A stretch of DNA of 64,000 bases, from the NCBI GenBank assembly GCA_022571845.1, contig JACZXB010000005.1:1-64000 (forward strand). Direction: 5' to 3'. Shown piece by piece: positions 9,238 through 17,582 of the stretch (its first letter is position 1; each line of letters starts with the position of its first letter). A program made the translations under genes and the position numbers. Below the pieces are notes generated by a model that saw only the letters and a program-made list of their open reading frames with translations, did no database searches and was not told where the DNA came from. Source of the DNA: Candidatus Zixiibacteriota bacterium. GTDB taxonomy: Bacteria; Zixibacteria; MSB-5A5; GN15; FEB-12.

Positions 9238-9966
9238 TTAGTTCTCATCTATTATTAATCGTCCGTCGATTAAGACCGGCCGTATCGGCATTGAGTCAAC
9301 CTCAGTGGCTGTGCCAATATCATCCTTAAATCCGATACTAATCAGAAACCGGGCATGTTCCCCTTTCTCGATCGTCTCGTACAGGGAGCCAGAATTATTT
9401 TGATATAGCTGCCAGGCCATCGAAGCTGCATCATTTAGATTATGGCCGCCTGCTCCATTTGAAAAAATCCGCTCAATTATCAAACCGCCGCACAAAGTAT
9501 CCTCGATAGAAAAATTCCCCTGACGGCCGCTGCAGGCTATTACCAGATCTTTGCCGTTTTCTGTTATCTTTTCTACAATTTTTGAAGCATTGACCAGTCC
9601 GCCGGCCAGCACCTGCCAGGCTTTGGCCGTCTTTTTAAACATGGACGTGCCGTTGGTGGTGGTCATTACCACAAACTTGCCGCCGACGGTCTCTTTAGTG
9701 AACTCTGCCGGAGAATTCCCCAGATCAAAATTATCTATCCGTACTCCGTCGCGCTCTCCGGCCAGAACCGTTATATTTCTGCCAAGTTTGGCGCGAAGCT
9801 CAGCCGCCTCACCGGATTCCGCAGTCGGGATTACCCCTTTGGCGCCCGCCATCAGAGCTGCACAGGCCGAAGTTGAAAAACGGAGAACATCAATTACAAC
9901 CACCGTCTTTTCAGCAAGGTTGGCGTCTGCAAAAGGGAGAGGTGTCAGATAAAGTTCAATGTTCAT
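9238..9966 (-). CDS. comB: 2-phosphosulfolactate phosphatase family protein (ComB)
   Basis: A 242-residue member of the ComB family, which dephosphorylates 2-phosphosulfolactate to sulfolactate. Family motifs include VVVIDVLRFSTSACAAL near residue 20, LAGERDGVRIDNFDLGNSP near residue 72, TTTNGTSMF near residue 103 and ACSGRQGNFSIED. Each is rich in the metal-binding and phosphate-binding residues of the family. No comA or other coenzyme M gene is visible, so a role in sulfolactate metabolism is an inference; the substrate could differ. About 50 bases separate it from the TPR gene downstream. Confidence 0.85.
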   Translation of the reverse strand: MNIELYLTPLPFADANLAEKTVVVIDVLRFSTSACAALMAGAKGVIPTAESGEAAELRAKLGRNITVLAGERDGVRIDNFDLGNSPAEFTKETVGGKFVVMTTTNGTSMFKKTAKAWQVLAGGLVNASKIVEKITENGKDLVIACSGRQGNFSIEDTLCGGLIIERIFSNGAGGHNLNDAASMAWQLYQNNSGSLYETIEKGEHARFLISIGFKDDIGTATEVDSMPIRPVLIDGRLIIDEN

Positions 9967-10024
9967 AAAGTCATCTCAATTTTCAATCAGTCTTTCTAAG
10001 CCTGCCTGAATAAGCTATCCTGAA

Positions 10025-10115
10025 TTTGTTTCAATCAGTCATCCTGATCACGCCAGAATTAGTCATCCTGAGCGGACAAAGTCCCGCCAAGGGAGTCGAA
10101 GGACCGAAGGATATC
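10025..10115. repeat. Dispersed repeat cluster with TCATCCTGA cores
   Basis: The sequence between comB and gcvT contains three copies of TCATCCTGA within about 60 bases, then AGTCGAAGGACCGAAGGA. Related sequence (TCATCCTGAGCGGA...GTCGAAAGG) recurs at 11350-11375, and CCTGAGCTTGTCGAAGGG occurs at 12829. It reaches up to the gcvT stop codon. No gene is visible here. Confidence 0.6.
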
Positions 10116-11231
10116 TCATCTATGCGAGGCCTTCTTATAAAACGGAGGTTTAACGACTGTCGCCGTAAACCGTTTACCGCGAATCTCAATTTCAACCGTC
10201 GAACCGGACTTCGACAGCCGTCTGGGAACATAACCCAGCGCAATCGGTTTTTGAAGCGTTGGTGAGAAAGTTCCCGACGTCAATTTTCCGATTTGTTCGG
10301 CACCGTCAAATATATCATAGCCCTGTCTGGGAAAAACGCGGCCTTCGAGCTCTAAGCAGACCAGTCTCCGCGTCGGTTTTTCTTCTTTTTGTTTTAGGAG
10401 CACATCTTTACCGATAAATTCTTTTTCAAAATCAACAATCCAGCTCAGGCCGGCTTCAATTGGAGTAGTAGTGCTGTCGATGTCATTGCCGTATAACGCC
10501 ATTTTCATTTCCAGGCGCAAAGAATCACGCGCACCCAGGCCAATCAGTTTCATATCATATTTTTTACCAGCTTCGGTAATCGCATTCCACAATATGTCGG
10601 CATGTTCGGGTGCGATATAAAGCTCAAAGCCATCCTCACCGGTGTAGCCGGTGCGCGAAAAGAGAATGTCAATTCCGGCAATCTCGGCTAAGGCCCAGCT
10701 GTAATATTTCATACTCTCTAAATCATAGTCCGTGATTTCTGATAAGACTTTCAGAGCGTTGGGGCCTTGCACCGCCAGTAAACTTGTCTCAGCAGATTTG
10801 TCGGTCAGTTTGACATCGAACCCTTCGGTTTGCACACTCAGCCAGTCAAAATCTTTTTCGATATTTGAAGCATTAACCACCAGCATAAAGCGCGTCGGCA
10901 GTTTATAAACCAATAGGTCATCAACAATGCCGCCATCGGGCAGACACATACAGTTATAAAGACATTGGCCAATGTTCATCTTAGATACATTGTTGACAGT
11001 AGTATACTCCAGAAACTCGAGCGCCTGCGGTCCGTTTACCTCAAACTCCCCCATATGCGAGAGGTCAAACATGCCCACATTTTCGCGCACAGCTATGTGC
11101 TCAGCCGTAATGCCTTTATATTGCACCGGCATAAGAAACCCGGCAAACGGCACCATCTTAGCCCCGGCTTCGACATGAAAGTCGTAGTAGGGGGTTTTAA
11201 TCAGGCTTTCTGTAGCTGTTTCTCCGCTCAA
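10116..11231 (-). CDS. gcvT: Aminomethyltransferase, glycine cleavage system T protein
   Basis: A 371-residue GcvT, the tetrahydrofolate-dependent step of glycine cleavage. Recognisable elements are FAGFLMPVQY, VGMFDLSHMGEFEVNG, LPDGGIVDDLLVYKL, LSRTGYTGEDGFELY and GLGARDSLRLEMKMALYGNDID, followed by the C-terminal barrel domain ending in ALGYVP. The start is a TTG at 11231 preceded by GGGAGA; no better ATG exists before the conserved IKTPYYDFH. The other glycine-cleavage genes (gcvH, gcvP) are not in the window. No glycine riboswitch could be recognised upstream; that region is repeat sequence. Confidence 0.95.
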   Translation of the reverse strand: MSGETATESLIKTPYYDFHVEAGAKMVPFAGFLMPVQYKGITAEHIAVRENVGMFDLSHMGEFEVNGPQALEFLEYTTVNNVSKMNIGQCLYNCMCLPDGGIVDDLLVYKLPTRFMLVVNASNIEKDFDWLSVQTEGFDVKLTDKSAETSLLAVQGPNALKVLSEITDYDLESMKYYSWALAEIAGIDILFSRTGYTGEDGFELYIAPEHADILWNAITEAGKKYDMKLIGLGARDSLRLEMKMALYGNDIDSTTTPIEAGLSWIVDFEKEFIGKDVLLKQKEEKPTRRLVCLELEGRVFPRQGYDIFDGAEQIGKLTSGTFSPTLQKPIALGYVPRRLSKSGSTVEIEIRGKRFTATVVKPPFYKKASHR

Positions 11232-11259
11232 ATCTTCTCCCTAACAAGGTAGTTGTCAA

Positions 11260-11380
11260 TAGCTTGCCCCCTTTAGGGGGATACGTTCTGTGGCGAAGGA
11301 GAATAACGGGAGAGGGGAGTGGATTGTCAAGAGGGGATGTAAATTCGGAGTCATCCTGAGCGGAGTCGAAAGGTGATGTC
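11260..11380. repeat. Intergenic dispersed repeats upstream of gcvT
   Basis: Two repeat-like segments separate gcvT from the accessory cassette: a hairpin CCCCCTTTAGGGGG followed by a GC-rich stretch, and TCATCCTGAGCGGAGTCGAAAGG at 11350-11373, related to the sequence beside the gcvT stop codon. The hairpin could also terminate transcription of the RNase H-like gene reading leftwards, but it lacks a T-tract. Confidence 0.5.
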
Positions 11381-11444
11381 ACAGAGTAGGTCAAAAGCCC
11401 TGCGCGTTCGACATTGAAGTAATTTGCTATTGAGTCGGAATATC

Positions 11445-11924
11445 CTATTGTACTTTTCTTAGATATTTGTGAGCAAGCTCGTCTGCTTCCTGCGCTAGAG
11501 AATTGCTTCGATTATGATGAAAATATTCTACACTCTTGTATCTTGTTTCTAATGATTTTACTTTATCAAACAATGGCTTTAAATTCTCGGCTTTCAATCT
11601 ATAAGCGCCAGTCATATGCTTAACGATAAGTTCACTATCAAGCCAAACTTCAATGGAATTGCGACAATGGTTACTTGCGTTATCTAATGCCAGTATTAGT
11701 CCATTGTATTCAGCTTCTGGTACGGTCATTTCTCCTAAGTACTTTCCTGTTTCTCCAACTTTCTCAGAAAGCTCTTTTTCTTCACTCAAATAGATTACAC
11801 CACATGCTGCTTTTCCTTTGCCTGCTCTATTTTGTTTATGTGCGTTTTCAATGATGCAGCAAGCATCGGTTACAATAACTAACTTTGAAATGTATTTGTT
11901 TTTTGATTGAGCTAGGTTAGACAT
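11445..11924 (-). CDS. RNase H-like (ribonuclease HI family) protein
   Basis: A 159-residue protein with the RNase H fold. The likely acidic catalytic set is Asp in VIVTDACC, Glu in PEAEYNGLILAL, Asp in VWLDSELIVKHM and Asp in AQEADELAHKY, in the order and spacing expected for RNase HI. The first strand lacks the usual DGSxxxNPG motif and carries a longer loop, as in the RnhA-like subgroup of reverse-transcriptase-type RNases H. It is the last gene of a three-gene cassette and starts 7 bases after the ribbon-helix-helix gene. It may cut RNA in RNA-DNA hybrids; a role in defence or plasmid biology is only speculation. Confidence 0.75.
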   Translation of the reverse strand: MSNLAQSKNKYISKLVIVTDACCIIENAHKQNRAGKGKAACGVIYLSEEKELSEKVGETGKYLGEMTVPEAEYNGLILALDNASNHCRNSIEVWLDSELIVKHMTGAYRLKAENLKPLFDKVKSLETRYKSVEYFHHNRSNSLAQEADELAHKYLRKVQ

Positions 11925-11931
11925 TAGTAAA

Positions 11932-12150
11932 TTAGAGGAATATATGTTCTAATTGTTTAGTTTCATCAGCACTTTTGACTAATATCTTGTTGCCTTCTGA
12001 TCGCTGAGTAATAAACCAACTGTAAAGCCGTAATGCGTTTCGAACTACTTCTGCGCGCGTCGATGCGCCAGCCTCAACTTTCAGTTTATCTAGTTCACTC
12101 AAGGCTTCCTTTGTAATATCAAACTGAAGCCTAAACTTTGATTTGTCCAT
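11932..12150 (-). CDS. Ribbon-helix-helix (CopG-like) DNA-binding protein
   Basis: A 72-residue protein from the ATG at 12150, chosen because AGGAAACAAA precedes it; an in-frame ATG at 12189 has no ribosome binding site and would overlap the upstream gene. FRLQFDIT is the DNA-contacting strand, followed by ALSELDKLKVEAGASTRAEV and VRNALRLY as the two helices of an RHH domain. The C-terminal 30 residues are charged. It is probably a transcriptional regulator of its own cassette, or an antitoxin-like DNA-binding protein. The partner is unknown. Confidence 0.72.
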   Translation of the reverse strand: MDKSKFRLQFDITKEALSELDKLKVEAGASTRAEVVRNALRLYSWFITQRSEGNKILVKSADETKQLEHIFL

Positions 12151-12163
12151 TTTGTTTCCTGTC

Positions 12164-12580
12164 TTATTTTTTGGGTCCATACAGAACACATATCAAGTAT
12201 CCAATAAGTGGTCCCACTACTGCCCACCAAATGCCTGCTGATTCCGGAATTCCAAGCATTTTCCCGAATGTAAGCAGTACCGCCTCTATCGCAAGTCCCC
12301 CGATTATTACATTTCTTGCCAAGAGACGCTTAAATTTTCTTTCGAGTTGTGTTTCCTCTAAATCAGCTTTGAGTTGCTCTTTAGTGAACCACTCCTCTAT
12401 GTTCTCTGGTTTAAGTTTCTGGAGATTTCCATCATCGGCCTCTGGCTCGGAGATCCCCTCAAAAAGTTTGTTTTGGCGTTCCATTTCCAAACAATCCTCC
12501 CAAACTGAGTGAAGCACTTTATTGTGCTTTGCACTACAGTAGATAATTGAGTTGGTTTCATATCCTTTGCCTCCATACAT
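12164..12580 (-). CDS. Small membrane protein of unknown function
   Basis: This 138-residue protein was not recognised. Residues about 1-90 are hydrophilic and acidic, with a coiled-coil-like stretch just before the membrane part (LKADLEETQLERKFKRLL). Two hydrophobic segments follow at about 90-108 and 116-133, and the tail is YGPKK. It resembles a cytosolic domain tethered by a C-terminal helical hairpin. It is the first gene of the cassette read from the promoter at 12602-12629, and the RHH gene begins 13 bases after its stop. Confidence 0.55.
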   Translation of the reverse strand: MYGGKGYETNSIIYCSAKHNKVLHSVWEDCLEMERQNKLFEGISEPEADDGNLQKLKPENIEEWFTKEQLKADLEETQLERKFKRLLARNVIIGGLAIEAVLLTFGKMLGIPESAGIWWAVVGPLIGYLICVLYGPKK

Positions 12581-12601
12581 TGGTTATTGGTTACGGAGTT
12601 A

Positions 12602-12629
12602 AATATAAGTAATATTGCTGTATTGTCAA
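12602..12629 (-). promoter_or_regulatory. Sigma70-type promoter of the accessory cassette
   Basis: On the minus strand TTGACA (12629-12624) and TATATT (12607-12602) are separated by 16 bases, matching the consensus closely. Transcription would begin about 15-20 bases before the ATG of the membrane-protein gene at 12580, so the leader is short. The surrounding DNA is AT-rich. Confidence 0.65.
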
Positions 12630-12730
12630 CTCATTTATTAAGTATTTTTGCATAAAAAGTTATAATTTGTGAGAGAACCTAAATGGTTACAGACTTATGA
12701 TTTAGGCTATTAATCGCCGAAAATACGGCC

Positions 12731-12801
12731 CTACTCCACCATACCCCGCAGCACCGTCTGAAGAATTCCGCCGTTGTTATAGTAGTCGACTTCGATTGGG
12801 G
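12731..12801 (-). pseudogene. Remnant of an aconitase 3' end
   Basis: About 71 bases match the last codons of acnA (13460-13532) at roughly five of every six positions. The remnant encodes [20 protein letters not shown] followed by GMVE and a stop, against [20 protein letters not shown] and GMVG in the intact gene. Homology ends abruptly on the 5' side, exactly where the composite repeat terminus (CAGCTTGCTG, GGTCGCCCAC) begins. It is therefore a truncated duplicate of the acnA tail or the last trace of a second aconitase gene. Confidence 0.8.
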
Positions 12802-13110
12802 TGGGTCGCCCACAGCTTGCTGCATAGTCCTGAGCTTGTCGAAGGGTGGGATCATACCACCCACAGATTAACCCACAAATCACAGCAAAATACCCAGTCA
12901 GACCCTAATGCAAAAGGCTATTTATTATAGCAAATTCACTACAAACCCTATTAGGAGGAAAGTAAAATATGACAAAACGAACCCATTTGCCACCCTTGGG
13001 GGATTTTACTTACAAGGTCCGTGGACCATTTGAACTCACTCAGCCGGGGTATCTCTAAAAAAAGATGTTAAGATATAACAAAACGAACCCATTCGTACGC
13101 GAGGGTCCGT
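12800..13110 (-). repeat. Composite dispersed repeat, copy 1
   Basis: About 300 bases match 29168-29430 in inverted orientation. Read on the minus strand it has ATGGGTTCGTTTTGT plus AACATCTTTTTTT (near 13098-13060), a variable middle, a second ATGGGTTCGTTTTGT (near 12986), a long AT-rich module ending in CTGGGTATTTTGCTGTGATT, and the terminus GCAAGCTGTGGGCGACC. Two GGTCCGTGGACC palindromes (13016 and 13103) occur only in this copy. The long module is about three-quarters identical between copies. No open reading frame of interest is present. Confidence 0.75.
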
Positions 13111-13181
13111 GGACCATTTTTGCCGAGCCTAAGAGTCAGCAAAACATTTGAGAACACCGTTTTGGGGTAAACGAGCCGCGA

Positions 13182-13428
13182 TTAGTCATTGCGAACCCTG
13201 ATGAAATCAGGGTGTGGCAATCTCGTATTAGACTATTGAGATTGCCGCGTCACCCTATAAAAATCGGGGCTCCTCGCAATGACGGAATTTCTGCAATCGT
13301 ATTACCGACTGGATCCCGGAACCCGCCCCAGCGGACTTTCAGCAAGTCCGGGATGACGACCTTAGGAAAATCGAAAGGTGCTTTACAAAGTCGAAACCGT
13401 CCCGAGTTCGTGTGGTTTCAACCTACTC
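13182..13428. repeat. Cluster of short dispersed hairpin repeats
   Basis: Three repeat types lie side by side upstream of the acnA stop. At 13182-13285, TCATTGCGA / TGGCAATCTC-type sequence forms a long imperfect inverted repeat. At 13310-13358, GGATCCCGGAACC is paired with AAGTCCGGGATGAC. At 13389-13428, TCGAAACCGTCCCGAG and TGTGGTTTCAACCTACTC match a second copy at 29487-29524. The block holds no gene. Including the composite repeat and the aconitase remnant, the interval 12581-13459 is entirely non-coding. Confidence 0.65.
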
Positions 13429-13459
13429 AAGAACTGACCAAAGCCGTGAAGAGTGCTTC

Positions 13460-16249
13460 TTACCCCACCATTCCCCTTAGCACTGTCTGAAGGATGCCGC
13501 CGTTGTTGTAGTAGTCGACTTCAATCGGCGTGTCGAGGCGGGCAATTACACTAAAGGTCTTGTTGCTTTTTGATGGGTTGTCAGGAACGTTGCCGCCTTC
13601 GTTTTCCCAATCGCCAAGAATCTCAGACTTTGACTTACTTTCGGATTTGCTCTGAGGAGCGTCCCCTTTCGACCCTTTCCGCCGTGGCGGACTCAGGGTG
13701 ACAGCCTTGACTGTCAGTTCATGCTTCGGTCCTAAGTCGCCGGGTAGTTCGATAGCAAAAGTTTCGTGGCCGCTCAGGCCGAGTGATTCGCGCGACTCTC
13801 CCGGCATAAACTGCAGCGGCAGCACTCCCATTCCAATCAGGTTGCTGCGGTGAATGCGTTCAAAGCTTTCAGCAATCACGGCTTTTATGCCCAATAGAAA
13901 AGTCCCCTTAGCGGCCCAGTCGCGCGATGAGCCCATGCCGTAATCTTTGCCAGCCAGTACAACCAGCGATGTGCCGTCAGATTTATATTTCATGGCAGCT
14001 TCATAAACCGTCATCTGTTCACCGCTCGGCAGATAAATAGTCAGGCCTCCCTCGGTGCCGGGTGCCAGCAGATTGCGCAGCCGCACGTTGGCAAAAGTCC
14101 CGCGCGTCATGACCCGGTCGTTGCCGCGGCGCGAGCCATAGGAATTAAAATCTTTGAACTCGACACCGGTCTCAATCAGGTACTTACCCGCCGGGGAATC
14201 TTTCATGATAGCGCCGGCCGGGGAGATATGGTCGGTCGTTATCGAATCACCCAGCATACAGAGCACCCGGGCGTCTTTGATTGAGGCAGCGCCGGGCGAT
14301 TTTAATGGCATATTTTCGAAAAACGGCGGATTCTGAATATAGGTCGAACTTTCTTCCCAGGGGTAGAGGTCGCCGCCCTTAGCGGGAATGGCATCCCAGG
14401 CCGGGTTGCCGGAAAATACTCCGCTATAGCGTTTCTTGAACATCTCAGGAGAAACTGAGGCCGCGACAATCTTCAGAATCTCACTCTGCGCAGGCCAGAT
14501 ATCTTTTAGATAAACCGGCTGACCGTCAGAGCCTGTGCCCAGCGGCTCTGTGGTCATATCAATATCGGTCGTGCCTGCTAAAGCATAGGCGACAACCAGC
14601 GGGGGTGAAGCTAAGTAATTAGCTTTGGTCAGCTGATTGATGCGTCCCTCAAAATTGCGGTTTCCGGAAAGCACCGCCGAGGCTATCAGATTACCGCTTT
14701 CGATAGCCTTTACTACCGCGTCCGAAAGCGGCCCGGAGTTGCCGATACAGGTCGTGCAGCCAAAACCAACGTTATGAAAGCCAAGCTGCTCAAGCGGCTC
14801 CATCAGTCCGGCTTTATTCAGATAGTCAATGACCACCCGTGACCCGGGCGCCATTGAAGTCTTAACATAGGGTTTGACATTTAATCCTTTTTCAACCGCC
14901 TTCTTAGCCAGCAGCCCGGCGGCTATCAGTACCAGCGGGTCAGAAGTATTAGTGCACGATGTAATAGCCGCAATGACCACTACCCCATGACTAACTTTGG
15001 ATTTGTCGCCGTTTTGAATCTCAACTTGCTTGCCCAGTTCATCCTGCGATAGCTGAAAGCCGCGCTCTGTAAACGGTTTTGTCAAAAGCTCATTAAAATC
15101 TTTCTTCATGCTTCTTAGAGGAACTCTGTCCTGCGGACGTTTGGGACCGGCTAAACATGGCTCGACAGTTGAAATATCAAGCTCAAGAAAATCTGTAAAC
15201 TCAGGCTCAGTTGATGCATCGCGAAAGAGCATTTGCTCTTTGGCATAGCGCTCTACCAAGTCAATTTGCTCGTTGCTTCTGCCGGTAAGTTTCAAATAAT
15301 CAAGGGTGTGCTGGTCAATAGGGAAAAAGCCTATAGTCGCGCCATACTCCGGCGCCATATTTGAAATCATGGCCCGTGACGGCAGCGGCAGCTGGTCAAG
15401 GGCCGGGCCGTAGTACTCAACAAACTTGCCAACCACTCCTTTATTGCGAAGCATCTGGGTGATAGTCAAAACCAAATCTGTACCGGTAACGCCATCCTTT
15501 AGCTGGCCGGTCATCTTAAAACCGATTACTTCCGGAGTAAGCATATAGACAGGCTGACCTAACATGGCCGCCTCGGCTTCGATTCCGCCGACACCCCAGC
15601 CGACAATCCCCAGGGCGTTTATCATAGTGGTGTGGCTGTCGGTACCAACCAGCGTATCCGGCAAAGCCAGGCCGTTTTGATTTATTACACACTTACCCAG
15701 ATACTCCAGATTTACCTGATGACAGATTCCGGTAGCAGGCGGGACAACTTTGAAATTCTTAAAGGCTTCTTTACCCCAGTGTAAAAATTCATAGCGTTCG
15801 TAGTTTCTTTCAAACTCTTTTTTGGCGTTTATCTCGAGTGCCTGCCCGGAAGCAAAGGCATCGACCTGCACCGAATGGTCAACCACCAGATCAACCGGCA
15901 CCAGCGGATTTATCCTCTGCGGGTCGCCGCCAATCTTTTTCATAGCGTCACGCATAGCCGCCAGGTCTACTACTAAAGGCACGCCGGTAAAGTCCTGCAA
16001 TAATACTCTGGCCGGGCGGTAGGCAATCTCGACATCGCCGACATTTTTAGCATTATATCCGGCCAATCTTATTACATCATCTTCGGTTACAGAATTACCG
16101 TCGATATTGCGAAGCAGATTTTCCAACAGAACTTTGATAGAATAGGGGAGTTTGTCTATTGAGCCGAATTGATTGAGCGTATCAAGGCGATAAATTGTCA
16201 ATTCACCGATGCTTGTCTTTAGTTTGCCTTTTGCCTCAATACTGTTCAT
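13460..16249 (-). CDS. acnA: Aconitate hydratase, AcnA type, with an extra segment near the C terminus
   Basis: A 929-residue aconitase that interconverts citrate and isocitrate in the TCA cycle. The 4Fe-4S ligands are in [10 protein letters not shown] and [26 protein letters not shown] and [12 protein letters not shown] are AcnA signatures. The ATG at 16249 (AAAGGG upstream) is preferred to one 36 bases earlier, which lacks family homology. The swivel domain carries about 45 unusual residues (852-896) between LTVKAVT and [12 protein letters not shown]. They begin [11 protein letters not shown], encoded by a dispersed palindromic repeat, and continue into a Ser/Lys/Glu-rich stretch. The frame stays open, and the final [18 protein letters not shown] is intact. 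Confidence 0.95.
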   Translation of the reverse strand: MNSIEAKGKLKTSIGELTIYRLDTLNQFGSIDKLPYSIKVLLENLLRNIDGNSVTEDDVIRLAGYNAKNVGDVEIAYRPARVLLQDFTGVPLVVDLAAMRDAMKKIGGDPQRINPLVPVDLVVDHSVQVDAFASGQALEINAKKEFERNYERYEFLHWGKEAFKNFKVVPPATGICHQVNLEYLGKCVINQNGLALPDTLVGTDSHTTMINALGIVGWGVGGIEAEAAMLGQPVYMLTPEVIGFKMTGQLKDGVTGTDLVLTITQMLRNKGVVGKFVEYYGPALDQLPLPSRAMISNMAPEYGATIGFFPIDQHTLDYLKLTGRSNEQIDLVERYAKEQMLFRDASTEPEFTDFLELDISTVEPCLAGPKRPQDRVPLRSMKKDFNELLTKPFTERGFQLSQDELGKQVEIQNGDKSKVSHGVVVIAAITSCTNTSDPLVLIAAGLLAKKAVEKGLNVKPYVKTSMAPGSRVVIDYLNKAGLMEPLEQLGFHNVGFGCTTCIGNSGPLSDAVVKAIESGNLIASAVLSGNRNFEGRINQLTKANYLASPPLVVAYALAGTTDIDMTTEPLGTGSDGQPVYLKDIWPAQSEILKIVAASVSPEMFKKRYSGVFSGNPAWDAIPAKGGDLYPWEESSTYIQNPPFFENMPLKSPGAASIKDARVLCMLGDSITTDHISPAGAIMKDSPAGKYLIETGVEFKDFNSYGSRRGNDRVMTRGTFANVRLRNLLAPGTEGGLTIYLPSGEQMTVYEAAMKYKSDGTSLVVLAGKDYGMGSSRDWAAKGTFLLGIKAVIAESFERIHRSNLIGMGVLPLQFMPGESRESLGLSGHETFAIELPGDLGPKHELTVKAVTLSPPRRKGSKGDAPQSKSESKSKSEILGDWENEGGNVPDNPSKSNKTFSVIARLDTPIEVDYYNNGGILQTVLRGMVG
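13673..13706. repeat. CCGCC-palindrome dispersed repeat inside acnA
   Basis: CTTTCCGCCGTGGCGGACTC followed by AGGGTGACAGCC lies inside the acnA reading frame and encodes LSPPRRKG on the minus strand. The same core occurs between genes at 29242, 30182 and 42401. Confidence 0.8.
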
Positions 16250-16366
16250 AAATCCCTTTCGATTTCTCTGAACTTTGTAGAACAAATGTATATTTATTTG
16301 TTATAATAATTATAACGGCAGCACAAGGATAAAGTGCTGAGCTTGTGAAAAAGGAAACTTTCTTTT

Positions 16367-17311
16367 ATGCTCATAAAGCAATTATCAAAAGACTTCATAG
16401 AAATTCACGCCCCGGCCAAAATAAATCTGTTTTTGCAAGTACTTGGCAAACGCCCCGACGGCTACCATAATATTTACTCCCTGATGCAGGCAATCACCCT
16501 TTTTGACCGGCTAAAAATAAAGAAAATTGATAAAGCTGAATGTAGAGTCAAGCTGACCGGTAATTTGGGCTCAACTCCCATAAAAAATAATCTGGTCACC
16601 CGGGCTTATGAGCTATTCAAGAAAGAGTTTGGGCTCAAAAGTGGTATAAAAGTTGATTTGGACAAGAATATTCCTATTGCAGCGGGTCTGGGAGGAGGGT
16701 CTTCGGATTGTGCCTCAAGTATGATAGCCATTAATCGGCTATTTGAATTAAGACTGTCCAATCGGCAACTTGCTCAAATATCTGCTGAATTAGGCTCAGA
16801 TATCCCTTTTTTTTTCTACAAAGGACAGGCTGTTGTCTCCGGGAGGGGAGAAATAGTTGAAGAAACCAATTTTCCGGTCGATTATAACATTATTGTGGTA
16901 TCGACGGGCATTCCAGTATCTACGGTTCAAAGCTATAAAGCTTTGAATTTGAAGTTGACAACAAATAAAAGCACTTCTACGTTAGAAACTTACTATGGAT
17001 TAGAAGGCTACATTGAGTTGTTGAAAGAACTTAGAAACGGTTTCGAAGCAATTCAATTTGAGCGTACTCCTAATTTACTGGCAATAAAAGAACAACTATT
17101 GAAAAGCGGCGCATTGCTTGCCAGAATGAGTGGGACTGGACCTGCTATGTTTGGAATATTTTTGGATAATTGTAAAAGAGAGCGTGTCAGCAGTATTAAC
17201 TTCCCCGATTGTCATCTGTACACGGTTAAGCCATTTCTCCTGCGAGAACGGGAAATGGAGCAACAAGAAGGGAAATCAAATGGAGATTACAGAGATTCGG
17301 ATCACCATTAA
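16367..17311 (+). CDS. ispE: 4-diphosphocytidyl-2-C-methyl-D-erythritol kinase
   Basis: A 314-residue GHMP kinase of the non-mevalonate isoprenoid pathway. It has APAKINLFLQVLGKRPDGYH at the N terminus, the glycine-rich ATP loop PIAAGLGGGSSDCAS at about residues 104-118, and ARMSGTGPAMFGIF near residue 250. The 3' end overlaps spoVG by 32 bases. The last 25 residues, rich in Glu and Lys, are not conserved. A divergent copy of the 3' third lies at 17583-17822. Downstream spoVG, tRNA-Gln, prs and rplY follow in an order seen in many bacteria. Confidence 0.95.
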   Translation: MLIKQLSKDFIEIHAPAKINLFLQVLGKRPDGYHNIYSLMQAITLFDRLKIKKIDKAECRVKLTGNLGSTPIKNNLVTRAYELFKKEFGLKSGIKVDLDKNIPIAAGLGGGSSDCASSMIAINRLFELRLSNRQLAQISAELGSDIPFFFYKGQAVVSGRGEIVEETNFPVDYNIIVVSTGIPVSTVQSYKALNLKLTTNKSTSTLETYYGLEGYIELLKELRNGFEAIQFERTPNLLAIKEQLLKSGALLARMSGTGPAMFGIFLDNCKRERVSSINFPDCHLYTVKPFLLREREMEQQEGKSNGDYRDSDHH

Positions 17312-17543
17312 GAACGAAGAACGTCTGAAGGGATTCGCTAATATTACGTTTGACAGCAGTTTTGTTGTACGGGGCATGAAGATTATTGAGGGGAACACCG
17401 GGCTTTTTGTATCTATGCCCAGCCGCAAACGTCCTAACGGCAGTTATCAGGATATAGCCCATCCTATAAATCAGGATATGCGCGAGAGTATCGAGGGTCA
17501 GGTTCTAAAGGAATATGAGGAAGAAATCAAAAGAAACTCTTGA
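17280..17543 (+). CDS. spoVG: SpoVG family RNA-binding regulator, copy 1
   Basis: An 87-residue SpoVG, a small site-specific nucleic-acid-binding regulator. MEITEIRITI, LKGFANITFDSSFVVRGMKI, FVSMPSRKRPNGSYQDIAHP and an alpha-helical tail (MRESIEGQVLKEYEEE) match the whole family length. The ATG at 17280 lies inside the 3' end of ispE, preceded by GAAGGGAAATCAA. A second copy, about 85 percent identical, lies 290 bases downstream. In spore-less bacteria the role is general post-transcriptional control. Confidence 0.95.
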   Translation: MEITEIRITIKNEERLKGFANITFDSSFVVRGMKIIEGNTGLFVSMPSRKRPNGSYQDIAHPINQDMRESIEGQVLKEYEEEIKRNS

Positions 17544-17582
17544 TTTTGAGTAACCTTTTGCTTTAATTGAATTGCTTTAAGG

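Noticed and set aside
11232-11444. Possible glycine riboswitch upstream of gcvT
   Set aside because: The region consists of dispersed repeats and a GC hairpin; no glycine-aptamer consensus could be traced.
12800-13428. Clustered repeats considered as a CRISPR array
   Set aside because: The repeats differ in type, length and orientation and are not separated by regular unique spacers; no cas genes are present.
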